The position numbers and the translations under genes are program-made. From assembly GCF_000347635.1 (NCBI RefSeq), contig NC_020514.1, forward strand, positions 558,001 through 622,000: a stretch of DNA of 64,000 bases, in the 5' to 3' direction. Source of the stretch: Paraglaciecola psychrophila 170. Its GTDB lineage: Bacteria > Pseudomonadota > Gammaproteobacteria > Enterobacterales > Alteromonadaceae. How positions within the stretch are numbered: position 1 is the first letter of the stretch; each line of letters begins with the position of its first letter. Positions 54,403 to 64,000 of the stretch are shown piece after piece. The notes beneath the pieces were generated by a model. The model made no database searches. It saw nothing but the letters and a program-made list of their open reading frames with translations, and had not been told where the DNA came from.

Positions 54403-55668
54403 ATGAGTAAAGTGTATATGTCTAGATTGCTTGTTATTGTTGCGATAGCCGCCTGTTATTTTATGTTCGCCATTATGTTGAACAGTGTCGGCACGGTTAT
54501 CTTGCAATCCATAAACAGTTTTGGTGTCAGTAAACCAGATGCCAGTACTCTTGAAGGTTTTAAAGATTTATCCATAGCCTTTGTGTCTTTTTTTATTGCC
54601 TCATTTATTCCAAGAATGGGGTATAAAATCGCTTTGCTAATCGGCTTGTTATTGGCAGCAGGAGCCTGTTTACTGACCCCTGTTTTGGGAGACTTCATTG
54701 CGATAAAAGTGTTGTTTGCCTGTATTGGTATATCGTTTGCGCTGGTAAAAGTGTCGGTTTATTCCCTTGTTGGCCAGCTCACCCATGACACGCGCTCGCA
54801 CTCATCACTGCTTAACACCATTGAAGGTATTTTTATGCTGGGGGTGTTATCTGGATATTGGATCTTCAGCGCTTACATTGATCCCGATGCGCCTACTTCA
54901 CTCGAATGGCTTAACGTATACTATCCATTAGCAGCAGGGTTATTTATCACTGCTTGTATTGTTTTATTCTCACCGATCCAGAAAACCCCAGTTGTATCTC
55001 AGCCTAATGGCTTGACCCAAGAGTTTGTTGAAATGCTAAAGTTGGCTTATAAACCGCTGGTTTTAGTGTTTGTTTTATCGGTGTTTCTGTATGTGTTAAT
55101 CGAACAAGGGATTGGCACTTGGTTACCTACTTTTAACAGTGAAGTATTACACCTACCTGTTGACGTGAGCGTACAAATCACCAGTATTTTTGCGGCTATG
55201 ATTGCTATTGGTAGATTAATGGCTGGGCAGATATTGAAGTTTGTGAATTGGTATTTATTCCTGAACATATGTATCGCGATGATGGCGGTTTTGATGTTGT
55301 TGAGTTTGCCCTTAGCGGATGACATAGACGCAACTGCTGTTACCGGTATTTTTAATGCACCTATCGCCGCCTATCTTTTGCCGATTGCAGGTTTGATGAT
55401 GGCCCCTATTTACCCGATTATTAATTCTGTGATGTTAAGTTCTTTAGAAAAAGCAAAACATGCACAAATGACTGGGCTAATTGTGGTGTTTTCTGCACTG
55501 GGTGGTACTACCGGCTCCATTATTACGGGTCTTGTGTTTGATACCTTTGGTGGAAAAAATGCCTTTTACTTATCACTACTTCCCATGGCGTTACTTGCGT
55601 TTACTTTGTTCTTCTTTCGTAAGTCGACCAATAAGCTGTCTTCTTCCACCATACAGAATGAGCAGTAG
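54403..55668 (+). CDS. MFS transporter, probable trehalose permease
   Basis: About 421 residues with 12 membrane helices. The helix 2-3 loop FIPRMGYKIALLIG is the usual MFS conserved loop, and GVLSGYWIFSAYIDPDAP lies in the middle. It ends with a short charged tail. No signal peptide. Operator O3 lies just upstream, and the trehalase gene follows 5 bp after the stop. The substrate is inferred from context as trehalose; FucP-like or other sugar porters are the nearest type. The GTG 54397 start is less likely than ATG 54403. Confidence 0.85.
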   Translation: MSKVYMSRLLVIVAIAACYFMFAIMLNSVGTVILQSINSFGVSKPDASTLEGFKDLSIAFVSFFIASFIPRMGYKIALLIGLLLAAGACLLTPVLGDFIAIKVLFACIGISFALVKVSVYSLVGQLTHDTRSHSSLLNTIEGIFMLGVLSGYWIFSAYIDPDAPTSLEWLNVYYPLAAGLFITACIVLFSPIQKTPVVSQPNGLTQEFVEMLKLAYKPLVLVFVLSVFLYVLIEQGIGTWLPTFNSEVLHLPVDVSVQITSIFAAMIAIGRLMAGQILKFVNWYLFLNICIAMMAVLMLLSLPLADDIDATAVTGIFNAPIAAYLLPIAGLMMAPIYPIINSVMLSSLEKAKHAQMTGLIVVFSALGGTTGSIITGLVFDTFGGKNAFYLSLLPMALLAFTLFFFRKSTNKLSSSTIQNEQ

Positions 55669-55673
55669 CCGTT

Positions 55674-57239
55674 ATGTCAGATACTAATGAAGCAAAACAG
55701 TGTCTAGAGCAAAGCCTAGATTTTTTCAGCAGTGACTTATTTAACGATGTGCAGCTAGCTGGAATATTTGCCGATAGTAAAACATTCGCCGACGCTTATC
55801 CTAAATTCTCATGGTCTGAAATATTCGCTGATTATCAAAAAAATCAGACCTGCAAAGGGTTTGATCTTAGCGACTTTGTGCAGCAGCACTTTGTCATTCC
55901 TGAAACAATATTACTCAGCAACGATACCGATAAAGGCTCAGTGAAAAGTTATATTGAATCGTTGTGGCCAAAACTTGAAAGACAGCCAGATAAACTAGAC
56001 TTATGCTCTTTGTTACCCCTTTCTCATCCTTATATTGTGCCGGGGGGCAGGTTTCGAGAAATCTATTACTGGGACAGTTATTTCACTGCTTTGGGGCTCA
56101 ATGAGTCGGGTCGGCAAGATATCATTCGTTCAATGATTTTAAACTTTATTGATTTACAGGATACGTTAGGGTGTATTCCTAATGGTAATCGCAGCTATTA
56201 CAATAGCCGTTCTCAGCCCCCTGTATTAGGATTGATGGTTGAAATGTATTTACAGAATATTGACACGCTTCAGACAAAGGTAAGAAGACAGTTTCTAGAA
56301 CACTGTGTTCAAGGATTAGACAAAGAATACCAATTTTGGATGCATGACAAAGAGCAATTAGTGGGCACTACTAAGGCAATCAAACGTGTCGTAAAAATGC
56401 CAAACGGGGTGTGTTTAAATCGCTATTGGGATGATAGCGTTGAGCCTAGGCCTGAATCATATCGAGAAGATATCGAGGCGGCAGAAAATATTGCAGCAGC
56501 TAAAAGACCTGCTTTCTACCGCAATATCCGCGCAGCCTGCGAATCAGGTTGGGATTTTAGTTCAAGATGGTTAGCTAACCAAGATGATTTATCGACAATC
56601 CAAACCACGCATATTGTGCCTATCGATCTCAACTGTTTGTTGTATAAATTAGAGACCTTGCTAAGTCAATTTTATACTGAATTGCTTGAGAGTGAACTGA
56701 GTTCAAAATTTGCGGCTTACGCCCAAATTAGAAAGGATGCGATTAATCAATATTTATGGGATGAACAAGGTGGTTTTTATCATGATTTTGATTTTATACA
56801 AGGTCAAAAAACAACGATTCAATCACTCGCTGCTTGCTTACCTCTTTTTTGTCAGATTGCTTCACATCAACAAGCAGAGCACATTGCAGATAAACTCGAA
56901 AATTCGTTTTTAATGGAAGGTGGTCTAGTTACGACACTCAACGACACCGCGCAACAGTGGGATGCGCCAAATGGATGGGCGCCCTTGCAATATTTTGCGG
57001 TGGTTGGTTTAATGAATTATGGGTTTGCACCACTATCGGTAACTATTATGAATAGATGGATGACTACGGTGGAGCAACAATTTATTACTGATAACAACAT
57101 GATGGAAAAATATAATGTTCAACATAGTCAACGTGTTGCACAAGGTGGGGAGTATGAAGTTCAGCATGGTTTTGGTTGGACCAACGGTGTCTCATTGGCA
57201 TTCTACCAACTGCTAGATGCTGATACATATAGCAACTAA
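55674..57239 (+). CDS. treF: Trehalase, glycoside hydrolase family 37
   Basis: A 521-residue protein with both GH37 signatures: IVPGGRFREIYYWDSYFTAL near residue 120 (PGGRFxExYxWDxY) and QWDAPNGWAPLQYF near residue 426 (QWDxPxxWxP). The catalytic acid Asp lies in the WDFSSRW stretch near residue 288. No signal peptide, so it is cytoplasmic, like TreF, and hydrolyses imported trehalose to two glucose. It is co-transcribed with the MFS gene. Confidence 0.95.
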   Translation: MSDTNEAKQCLEQSLDFFSSDLFNDVQLAGIFADSKTFADAYPKFSWSEIFADYQKNQTCKGFDLSDFVQQHFVIPETILLSNDTDKGSVKSYIESLWPKLERQPDKLDLCSLLPLSHPYIVPGGRFREIYYWDSYFTALGLNESGRQDIIRSMILNFIDLQDTLGCIPNGNRSYYNSRSQPPVLGLMVEMYLQNIDTLQTKVRRQFLEHCVQGLDKEYQFWMHDKEQLVGTTKAIKRVVKMPNGVCLNRYWDDSVEPRPESYREDIEAAENIAAAKRPAFYRNIRAACESGWDFSSRWLANQDDLSTIQTTHIVPIDLNCLLYKLETLLSQFYTELLESELSSKFAAYAQIRKDAINQYLWDEQGGFYHDFDFIQGQKTTIQSLAACLPLFCQIASHQQAEHIADKLENSFLMEGGLVTTLNDTAQQWDAPNGWAPLQYFAVVGLMNYGFAPLSVTIMNRWMTTVEQQFITDNNMMEKYNVQHSQRVAQGGEYEVQHGFGWTNGVSLAFYQLLDADTYSN

Positions 57240-57449
57240 ATTCACCTAACCCGTCGCGTAAATGAAGTCTACCCCTCAACCTAATCGAAAGCTGATGCGA
57301 CGATTTAGATAGGTACAGTGATTGAATGTTCTCTTTTGACAAAAGATTCAGCGTCTTTCATTGCATGAGGTCCTAAAAAAATTCAGATGCAAAGAACTGC
57401 AGGCTAAGTGTTAACCCGCAGTTCTGATACCTCCCGGTAAGCTAAAGTA
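57240..57449. other. Convergent intergenic region with hairpin
   Basis: 210 bp between the convergent trehalase and acyl-CoA synthetase genes. AGAACTGC (57393-57400) pairs with GCAGTTCT (57418-57425), a possible bidirectional terminator although no T-run follows. Nothing else recognised. Confidence 0.45.
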
Positions 57450-59009
57450 TTAAGATATTTGGCGTTCTTGTCCTTCCCAGTAGGGTTTGCGTAACTCGGT
57501 CTTAAGCACTTTATTGGCACCAGACAATGGAAATGGCTCGGTTGTGAATTCAATGCTATGGGGGCATTTGTATCCGGCAATCAGCGTATGACAGTGTGAT
57601 TGCAATGCTTGTGCGGTCACTTCGATACCAGGGTGTAAGATCACTAAAGCATGCACACTCTCACCCCATTGTTCGCTTGGAATACCAATTACGGCACTCG
57701 TGGCAACCGCTGGATGCTGGCCAATTGCATTTTCCACTTCAGCTGAATAGACGTTTTCGCCTCCGGAGACGATCATGTCTTTGACACGGTCCATTAGGAA
57801 GATAAAGCCGTCCTCATCCATATAACCTGCATCGCCTGTTAGTACCCAACCGTCGCGGATTGTCTCGGCGGTGACCTCAGGTTTGTTCCAATAGCCCAAC
57901 ATAGTGGTTGGCCCTTTAACGGTGATTTGTCCCACATCGCCGCGTGGTACCTCAAGCATGTTGGCATCGACTATTCGGACTTCGCAAACGCGTGTTGGAC
58001 GTCCCGCTGAGCGCAATTTTCCGGCCTTTGGGCCTTCCAGCACGTGATATTCTTCCGACAGTACTGACGCTATAGGGCTTAACTCTGTTTGGCCAAAAGC
58101 CTGTATGAAAGAGGTATTGGGAAACTTCTTAAACGCATCCACCAGTACTGACTGGGTGATGGGCGAAGCACCGTAGGCAATCTGCCGCAAAGATGACACA
58201 TCAGTCTGTGCCAGCTTGTCGCTTTGCATCACCATTTGTAGCATCACGGGTACCAGCAATACCTGGCTGGGTTTGTGTTTCTCGATGGCAGCCAGTGTGC
58301 CATCAGGTGTGAACATGGGTATCACCACATGGGTTCCCGCCATAAAAGTTACCGCACTAAACCAAATTAAATCAGCGATATGAAACATCGGCGCTGCGTG
58401 TAGATAAATAGTTTCTTCTTGCATGTTGAGTTCGTGAGCATTGGCAACACCACCCACATAGAAGTTGGTATGTGACAACATCACGCCTTTGGGAAAACCC
58501 GTTGTACCACCGGTATAAAAGATACCAGCTAGATCATCACCAGCTCTGCCCGCATCTGCAACGGGGGCATTGCATGCGACAATATCCTCGTAGTTTTGCA
58601 TGCCATCAGGCGTTTCAGCATCGCCGCAATAGATTATGGTTTTAAGACCCTGAACCTGTGATTTAAGTTCTGCAGCGACGCCTTTAAATGCCTCATCCAC
58701 AATAAGGATCTCAGCACCGGCATCATTCAACGCATAGGCACATTCAGCCGCCGCCCAGCGAATGTTCATCGGCATCATCGCTCCGCCACCCCAAACAGAA
58801 GCAAAGTAGTATTCAATAAATCGATCAGAGTTGAGTGACAATAGCGCTACTCGGTCTCCTAATTTCATGCCCAGTTTTTGCAAGCCTCCAGCCAGCCGTG
58901 CGACGCGATCTTGCATTTGGGTCCAGGTTTGCTGCCTGTCCTCATAGATGGTTGCAATCCCCTTGGGATTGATCTGTGCTGCGCGTCTGAGAATGGATGC
59001 GATTTGCAT
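57450..59009 (-). CDS. Acyl-CoA synthetase (AMP-binding, fatty-acid-CoA ligase type)
   Basis: A 519-residue ANL-superfamily enzyme. IFYTGGTTGFPKGVMLSH is the P-loop-like A3 motif, AFGQTELSP the A5, GWVLTGDAGYMDEDGFIFLMDR the A7/A8 hinge, and GANKVLKTELRKPYW the A10 catalytic Lys. It activates a carboxylic acid as acyl-AMP and then acyl-CoA; chain-length specificity is not evident. Higher GC than its neighbours. It is monocistronic. Confidence 0.92.
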   Translation of the reverse strand: MQIASILRRAAQINPKGIATIYEDRQQTWTQMQDRVARLAGGLQKLGMKLGDRVALLSLNSDRFIEYYFASVWGGGAMMPMNIRWAAAECAYALNDAGAEILIVDEAFKGVAAELKSQVQGLKTIIYCGDAETPDGMQNYEDIVACNAPVADAGRAGDDLAGIFYTGGTTGFPKGVMLSHTNFYVGGVANAHELNMQEETIYLHAAPMFHIADLIWFSAVTFMAGTHVVIPMFTPDGTLAAIEKHKPSQVLLVPVMLQMVMQSDKLAQTDVSSLRQIAYGASPITQSVLVDAFKKFPNTSFIQAFGQTELSPIASVLSEEYHVLEGPKAGKLRSAGRPTRVCEVRIVDANMLEVPRGDVGQITVKGPTTMLGYWNKPEVTAETIRDGWVLTGDAGYMDEDGFIFLMDRVKDMIVSGGENVYSAEVENAIGQHPAVATSAVIGIPSEQWGESVHALVILHPGIEVTAQALQSHCHTLIAGYKCPHSIEFTTEPFPLSGANKVLKTELRKPYWEGQERQIS

Positions 59010-59292
59010 GGGTAATGACTCCTTGGCGTAGTTTTATATTTCTTTTAACGACATTAATACCTTTTCAGCCAATATGGTAGATACCCATTTAAAAAAATCA
59101 GTTTTAGATAAATTGTAGTTGTGCTGCATGTATCTTTGGAAGTAATTTATGAGATAAATCATAAGTTGGTCGAGACACTTATTAATCAAAGCGTGTTAGG
59201 ATTTTTTAAATAACTGAATGATTAATCAGCTAAAGCTAACCGTCTTAACCGCTAGTAGTGGCTATAGACAGAAATTTAAGTAATGTCGTTTA
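59010..59292. other. Intergenic region upstream of divergent genes
   Basis: 283 bp between the acyl-CoA synthetase and histidine-kinase genes, AT-rich; presumably carries both promoters. No recognised elements. Confidence 0.4.
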
Positions 59293-60947
59293 ATGTTCAA
59301 TAATTCATCGAAAGTAGAGCAGCAACTGCGCACTACTGGGTTTAAAGTGATGCTAGGTTTTGCGTTTATTATTTCGGCGATTATTGTCATGACTGAGCTT
59401 AATAACCCTTTGATTGCCTGGGTGATAACCTTTACTTGGTTCATATTAGCTGCCATCGCTTTAATCAGGCCAAAGTATAATCATTGGTGTGCTAAAAGTT
59501 GGGTATTAATATCAGTGCCACTGGCACTTATATTAATACTCTCCAATGGTCTTATCCCAGCAACACTGATTTCGTTAGCTACTATTTTTCCCGTGATGTT
59601 AGTCAAACATTACTGGCGATTATTTGCTGTTATTATTTTCGCCAGCTCCACTGTGTTGGTTCCCTTTGCTGATTTACCCTATGAAAAAGCTATTTGGCTA
59701 AGATTAAGTATTTCAAACGCGATCGTTGCCATTATGGTGCTCGCACTGGTCAGTTTCTTAGAAAAAGCATTAGTAGCAAGTCTGGATAAGTCAGATGAGA
59801 TGAAAAAAGCGTTGATGCGCGAGCGTGAGGCTAACCAAACCCAATCTAAGTTTTTAGCCACAATGTCCCATAAAATTCGTACGCCCATGAACGGTATTTT
59901 AGGTTTTTTGGATGTTACGTTGTCTACAGATTTGTTGGAGCAACAACGCTTACATCTTGAAAAAAATCAAATGTTCTGGCGATGTGTTGCACCGTATCCT
60001 TAATGATATTCTAGATTTTTCTAAACTGACTGCTGGCAAACTTATTATTGAAAATGTGCCAATTAGTGTTCACCAATTAATCGTTGATACTGCCGCCATA
60101 TTACAATCAGAGGCACAACTAAAAAGTATTGATTTAACCTTTAGCGTTGATGATAACGTAAAAGCGAGCCTGATTGGCGACCCAACGCGTATCACCCAAG
60201 TTATGAATAACTTGGTTAACAATGCGATTAAGTTCACCGCTTTAGGTAAAGTGAATATTGGCGTAACCATAAGCAATCAAACAGATACTATTCAAACTGT
60301 TGAATTTTGTGTAAGTGATACCGGTATAGGTATTCCAAATGCTAATAAGGAGCGTGTTTTCAGCATTTACGCAAGCCGATGATTCCACCGCGCGGAAATT
60401 TGGTGGTACCGGTTTGGGTCTGAAAATTGCAAAAGATTTAGTTGAAAAAATGGGTGGTCAGATATGGGTAAATAATATTGATAAAGTTGGTAGTCAGTTC
60501 TTTTTCACGCTCAGCCCAAGAGTATCTGCAGAGCCCCCCATTAATAAAAAAGCATTTAAACAGGCGCGAACACAATTTGTTGGCAATGTTTTGGTAGCTG
60601 AGGATAATGACATTAACCAAGTGGTAGCCCAGCAAATTCTGCTTTCATATGGGCTACAAGTTGATCTCGTTGATGACGGACAGCAATGTATAGATGCACT
60701 TGAAAACGGACATTATGATCTGGTGTTTATGGACTTACACATGCCAAATGTTGATGGCTTTGAAGCCTGTTCAATAATAAGGCAAATAAATCCCAACATT
60801 CCAATTGTGGCTTTAACCGCTGCGGTATTAAAAGACGAGGTTCAAAAGGCATTGGATGCGGGTATGGGTTCACATCTGGCCAAACCAATCGTTCATGTTC
60901 AGCTAAAATATGTCCTAAATCGATATTTGGCTGAGAATAAGAATTAA
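59293..60947 (+). pseudogene. Hybrid sensor histidine kinase with receiver domain, two frameshifts
   Basis: Three overlapping frames make one protein of about 550 residues. The first (59293-59960) has six membrane helices and the phosphoacceptor region FLATMSHKIRTPMNGILG. The second (to about 60350) continues with GDVLHRILNDILDFSKLTAG and NNLVNNAIKFTALGKV. The third has DDSTARKFGGTGLGLKIAKDLV and a receiver domain with VAEDNDINQVV, MDLHMPNVDGFE and the switch Lys in LAKPI. The first break lies at a run of seven A's (59960-59966), the second near 60350. The H-box reads SHKIRTP where SHEIRTP is usual. Confidence 0.8.
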
Positions 60948-61099
60948 CAGAAACTACTTGTGTACTGAGGGCAACCTTGCAAGATTAAGATTAAGAGTAA
61001 TTAGTTTGGTTGATGCGACTTTCAGCTAATGGTCAAATTAGATTGTGAGTTGATCAATTTAGACCCTTCGTTTGCAGTTGCCAGTTGTCCTATGAGTGT

Positions 61100-63453
61100 T
61101 TAAACTTTGTTTGGCCACGTCCGGTTGTCCTTAATAAGCTCCCATGCCGGCCAAGAATCATCAGCTTTCCAGTGAGATACCCATTGTGGAATATCGGCCC
61201 CAGGCATAGGTCGAGCAATTCCATAACCCTGCGCTAACTCACAACCTAATTGCAACAGTGCCAATCCATGATCAATCGTTTCTACACCCTCTGCTATCAC
61301 GTCACGGCGGAAGGCTTTGGCCAGTCCTATTACGCCTTCAACTATTGCGCAATCGTCAGTATCTTCTAGCATGTCGCTCACAAAGCTCTGATCTATCTTA
61401 ATCAATTGCGCTGGCAAGCGTCTTAAATGAGTGAGTGATGAATATCCCGTGCCGAAGTCATCTAAAGCAAAACGTACACCAAGCTTGTGGCATGCATTCA
61501 TAGTGGCAGACACTTTACTGATGTCATGCAATGCACTGGTTTCTAATATTTCCAATTCTAAACAGTTTGGGTTTACTTCAGGATGGGCTGCCAACAATGC
61601 TGCTACGCGAATTGCGAAGTTACCTTGTTGTAACTGGTAACCGCTGATGTTGACACTGATAGGTAGATTGACTCCTATGCTTTGCCACTGACTTATTTGT
61701 GACAATGAACTGGATATGACCCATTCACCTAGCTCTAGGCTAATAGCTTGACCTTCAATGACGGGTAAAAACTCTAAAGGTGGCACTAAACCACGCTCCG
61801 GATGCTGCCAACGGATTAAGGCTTCTACGCCTATTACTGCACCAGTGCGCATATTCACCTTGGGTTGATAATACAGCACAAACTCACGGCTATACAGAGC
61901 TGAGCGAATATCACTTATACTTTCTAGTTGCATTTTGCTTGCATTAGCAAGTGCCGTATCAAATAGGCGATATCGGTTTTTACCTGTTTGCTTAGCACCA
62001 TACATAGCTTGGTCGGCGTGACGTATGAGTTGGTCTGCGTCTGACCCGTCTTGTGGATAAAGTGTTACACCAATGCTAGCTGAAACCTGCATGACGTCGT
62101 TACCTATGGTAACAGGATCGGAGGCAGCCTGAAGTAGACGTTCTAATATAGGCGTAATTTCTTCAATGTTGTCTAAATCCACCATAACTGCGATAAATTC
62201 ATCACCACCAATACGTGCTAACGTATCGCCTTCACGTAAGGCGGCTTTCATGCGTTGTGACACGGTAATGAGTAGTTCATCACCCACATTATGGCCATAG
62301 TTGTCATTGACCTCTTTAAAACCATCTAAGTCCATAAACGCCACCCCTAATGACTGTTCGCGACGCTGACACAGGGCTATCGCATGACTTAAACGATCAG
62401 CCAGTAAAACCCGGTTAGGCAGATCAGTCAATACGTCATAATGAGCTACGTGTTCCAATTGCTCTTGATATACCTTCATCGTTGTAATGTCAGTGCATAA
62501 TGAAACATAGTGCTGCACTAAACCTGCCGCATTTTTTACGGCGCTGATAGTAAGCATTTCGGGATACACGTCACCATTTTTACGGCGGTTCCATACCTCG
62601 CCACTCCAATGGTCTTGTGATAGTAACGTAGTCCACATTTCGACATAAAATTCTGACGAATGACGCCCAGATTGAAGCATTCTTGGGTTTTCTCCCAGCA
62701 CTTCCTCTGAGGTGTAACCAGTCATTTGGATGAAAGTATCGTTGACTTCAGTAATAGTAGCAGTGGCATCGGTTATCATGATGCCCTCATGGGCATGGCT
62801 AAACACACTAGCGGCACGTTTTAACTTTAGTAGCAGAAGTTCCTTCTCTTTGTTGGCAATGAGCAGTTCATCTGCCCGCTTATCTTTCTCTTTGTTTTGA
62901 AAGGCAAGTTCTTTGTTGGCAATGACTAGTTCATCAGCTCGCTTGCCTTTCTCTTTTTTTGCAATGGCTAATTCATCAGCTCGCTTGCCTTTCTCTTCTT
63001 TGGCAATGGCTAGTTCATCTGCCCGCTCATCTCTCTCTTTGTTTTGAAAGGCAAGTTCTTCTTTGGCAATCTCTAATTTATCTGCCCGTTTAGTGATGTC
63101 CTCCATGGTTAATAAAACAATTCTTTTTTACCTTCAGCTTGTTCTACCTGGCGTGCATTCAAGCGCATAATTCGCCGCCCGATATCGGCAAAATCGTGCT
63201 CAACCATATAGTCATCAAAACGGGTGTGCTGCAGTAATTCTCGTAGTTCGTGAATATCCCACTGCCTATTGCCTAGCTCAAAAATTTGTCGCCCGGCTGT
63301 GTTTTCAGGTTTGGCTTTAAAAAATGTATAAAATGAACGGTTTACTGTGACTACCCTTAAATTTTCATCCATTGTAATTAAGGGGTCCCGCAGTGTATTA
63401 ATAATACTTTAGACGTGCTCCAACATCTCCTTTTGGGTTTTCGATTTTAACAT
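61100..63453 (-). pseudogene. PAS-GGDEF-EAL cyclic-di-GMP protein, broken near its N-terminus
   Basis: From ATG 63453 the reading gives MLKSKTQKEMLEHV, a stop, then the PAS fragment INTLRDPLITMDENLRVV and NRQWDIHELRELL. A single missing base near 63115 shifts frame just before MEDITKRADKLEIAKEEL. The rest is intact: a coiled coil of ~14-residue repeats (ADELAIAKEEKGKR type), a PAS domain, GGDEF with IGGDEFIAVM, and EAL with GVEALIRWQHP and a complete metal-binding set (ALDDFGTGYSS). The 668-residue part is a bifunctional-looking diguanylate cyclase/phosphodiesterase that could still be made from 63106. Confidence 0.8.
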
Positions 63454-63821
63454 TTACACACTCCTAATATTGCTTCACTGTGTGTTTGATCAATACTGAC
63501 AGGGGCGTGCCAACCAGAGTAAGTGTCGATCTTTTCTGATTGGGGCTGAATACTAGGGCGGGGTGTTAATGCCGATATGATAGGCTGGAAATACTGTTTT
63601 GATGATAAGCAATAGCCATTTATTAATGGGTCATGGCTAAAGCAGATAAAAGCTAACCAACTTTGGGTCAAGCTCTTTAATCCTAAAGTAATTACTAATA
63701 CGTCAATGATTTTGGCCGTGACAGCACAAGCATGTCTATTTTTTAGACTATTGCGAAACAAAAATTCATAAGCCAATAAGTTTTTGTTTAAAATACACTG
63801 CCGTGGAACATAAAAATTCAA
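63447..63821 (-). pseudogene. EAL/HDOD (YuxH-like) N-terminal fragment
   Basis: A 124-residue ORF whose start, FYVPRQCILNKNLLAYEFLF, matches the N-terminus of EAL-HDOD proteins (usually ~400 residues). Degraded EAL strands (ITLGLKSLTQSWLAFICFSHD) follow, then unrelated sequence. The catalytic EAL and HDOD domains are missing. It overlaps the start of the GGDEF gene by a few bases. Confidence 0.6.
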
Positions 63822-64000
63822 AATGATATTCTCTTTGTGAATCGTAATAGTAGACCTAAACTAAATGTTCATATTAAAAATATTTTATCGCTACAGATTA
63901 CTAATATGGACTTTACACTAAATAGTCATATGGTAAGTACGTAAAACTAGTGATTTTTACTGTCTGCATCTGAGTATTTGTGACATGTTTTATGGGTGTT
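63822..64000. other. AT-rich window end, nothing recognised
   Basis: 179 bp with no ORF of note and no hairpin. Confidence 0.4.

Overview
The window looks like chromosome of a marine gammaproteobacterium of the order Alteromonadales (Glaciecola/Paraglaciecola/Alteromonas type). This is inferred from moderate-to-low GC, many TonB/ExbBD and outer-membrane proteins, a trehalose TonB-receptor locus and the gene families present. No rRNA or tRNA was seen. The only housekeeping RNA is rnpB (50209-50593).

Region 1 (1-11300) is mixed chromosome: an XRE regulator with a frameshifted membrane partner, an FCY1-type cytosine deaminase, a broken ABC solute-binding protein, a SEC-C protein, a MerR-controlled SO_0444-type metal efflux permease with a textbook long-spacer MerR promoter, a GntR(YtrA)-ABC operon, a thioredoxin-like protein, an FKBP isomerase and a decayed IS110 transposase.

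Region 2 (about 11300-26572) is a sedentary chromosomal integron. A tyrosine recombinase of the IntI type (25600-26572, + strand) is dead through an in-frame stop and a 7-bp tandem duplication, but its LexA box is intact. A candidate Pc promoter and attI lie at 25374-25494. About 23 cassettes run leftwards on the minus strand, separated by attC sites of at least three sequence families. Most cassettes encode small membrane proteins, lipoproteins or unknowns. Recognisable ones are SMI1/KNR4, two HEPN-like proteins, DUF2971, an alpha/beta hydrolase, a YaeR/GloA2-type VOC protein, a SEC-C peptide and a FabG-like SDR. Three cassettes are ORF-less members of one repeated family, one of them in first position. 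An IS110-family element sits inside an attC.

Region 3 (26583-49050) holds two divergent blocks. Leftward are a Tat-exported DUF1501-like protein, a LamG/heme-motif lipoprotein and a CxxCH protein. Rightward is a tight run of about 15 genes: an HzsA-related two-heme lipoprotein, an SH3 plus beta-barrel protein, a second barrel protein, TlpA, DUF4266, DUF3570, a coiled-coil protein, three TPR proteins (two of them lipoproteins), a small periplasmic protein, ExbB, two unequal ExbDs (only the second keeps the channel Asp) and a TonB/AgmX-like protein. I read this as a proton-motive-force-driven trans-envelope machine with a redox module. I know of no characterised function for it, and it is the best candidate for an undescribed system here.

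Region 4 (49200-64000) has a periplasmic binding-like protein, rnpB with its terminator, a trehalose regulon (TonB receptor, LacI regulator, MFS permease, GH37 trehalase) with matching operators, an acyl-CoA synthetase, and three broken signalling genes (hybrid histidine kinase, PAS-GGDEF-EAL, EAL/HDOD fragment). At least six genes in the window carry single-base frameshifts, several at homopolymers, so either real decay or sequence error should be considered throughout.
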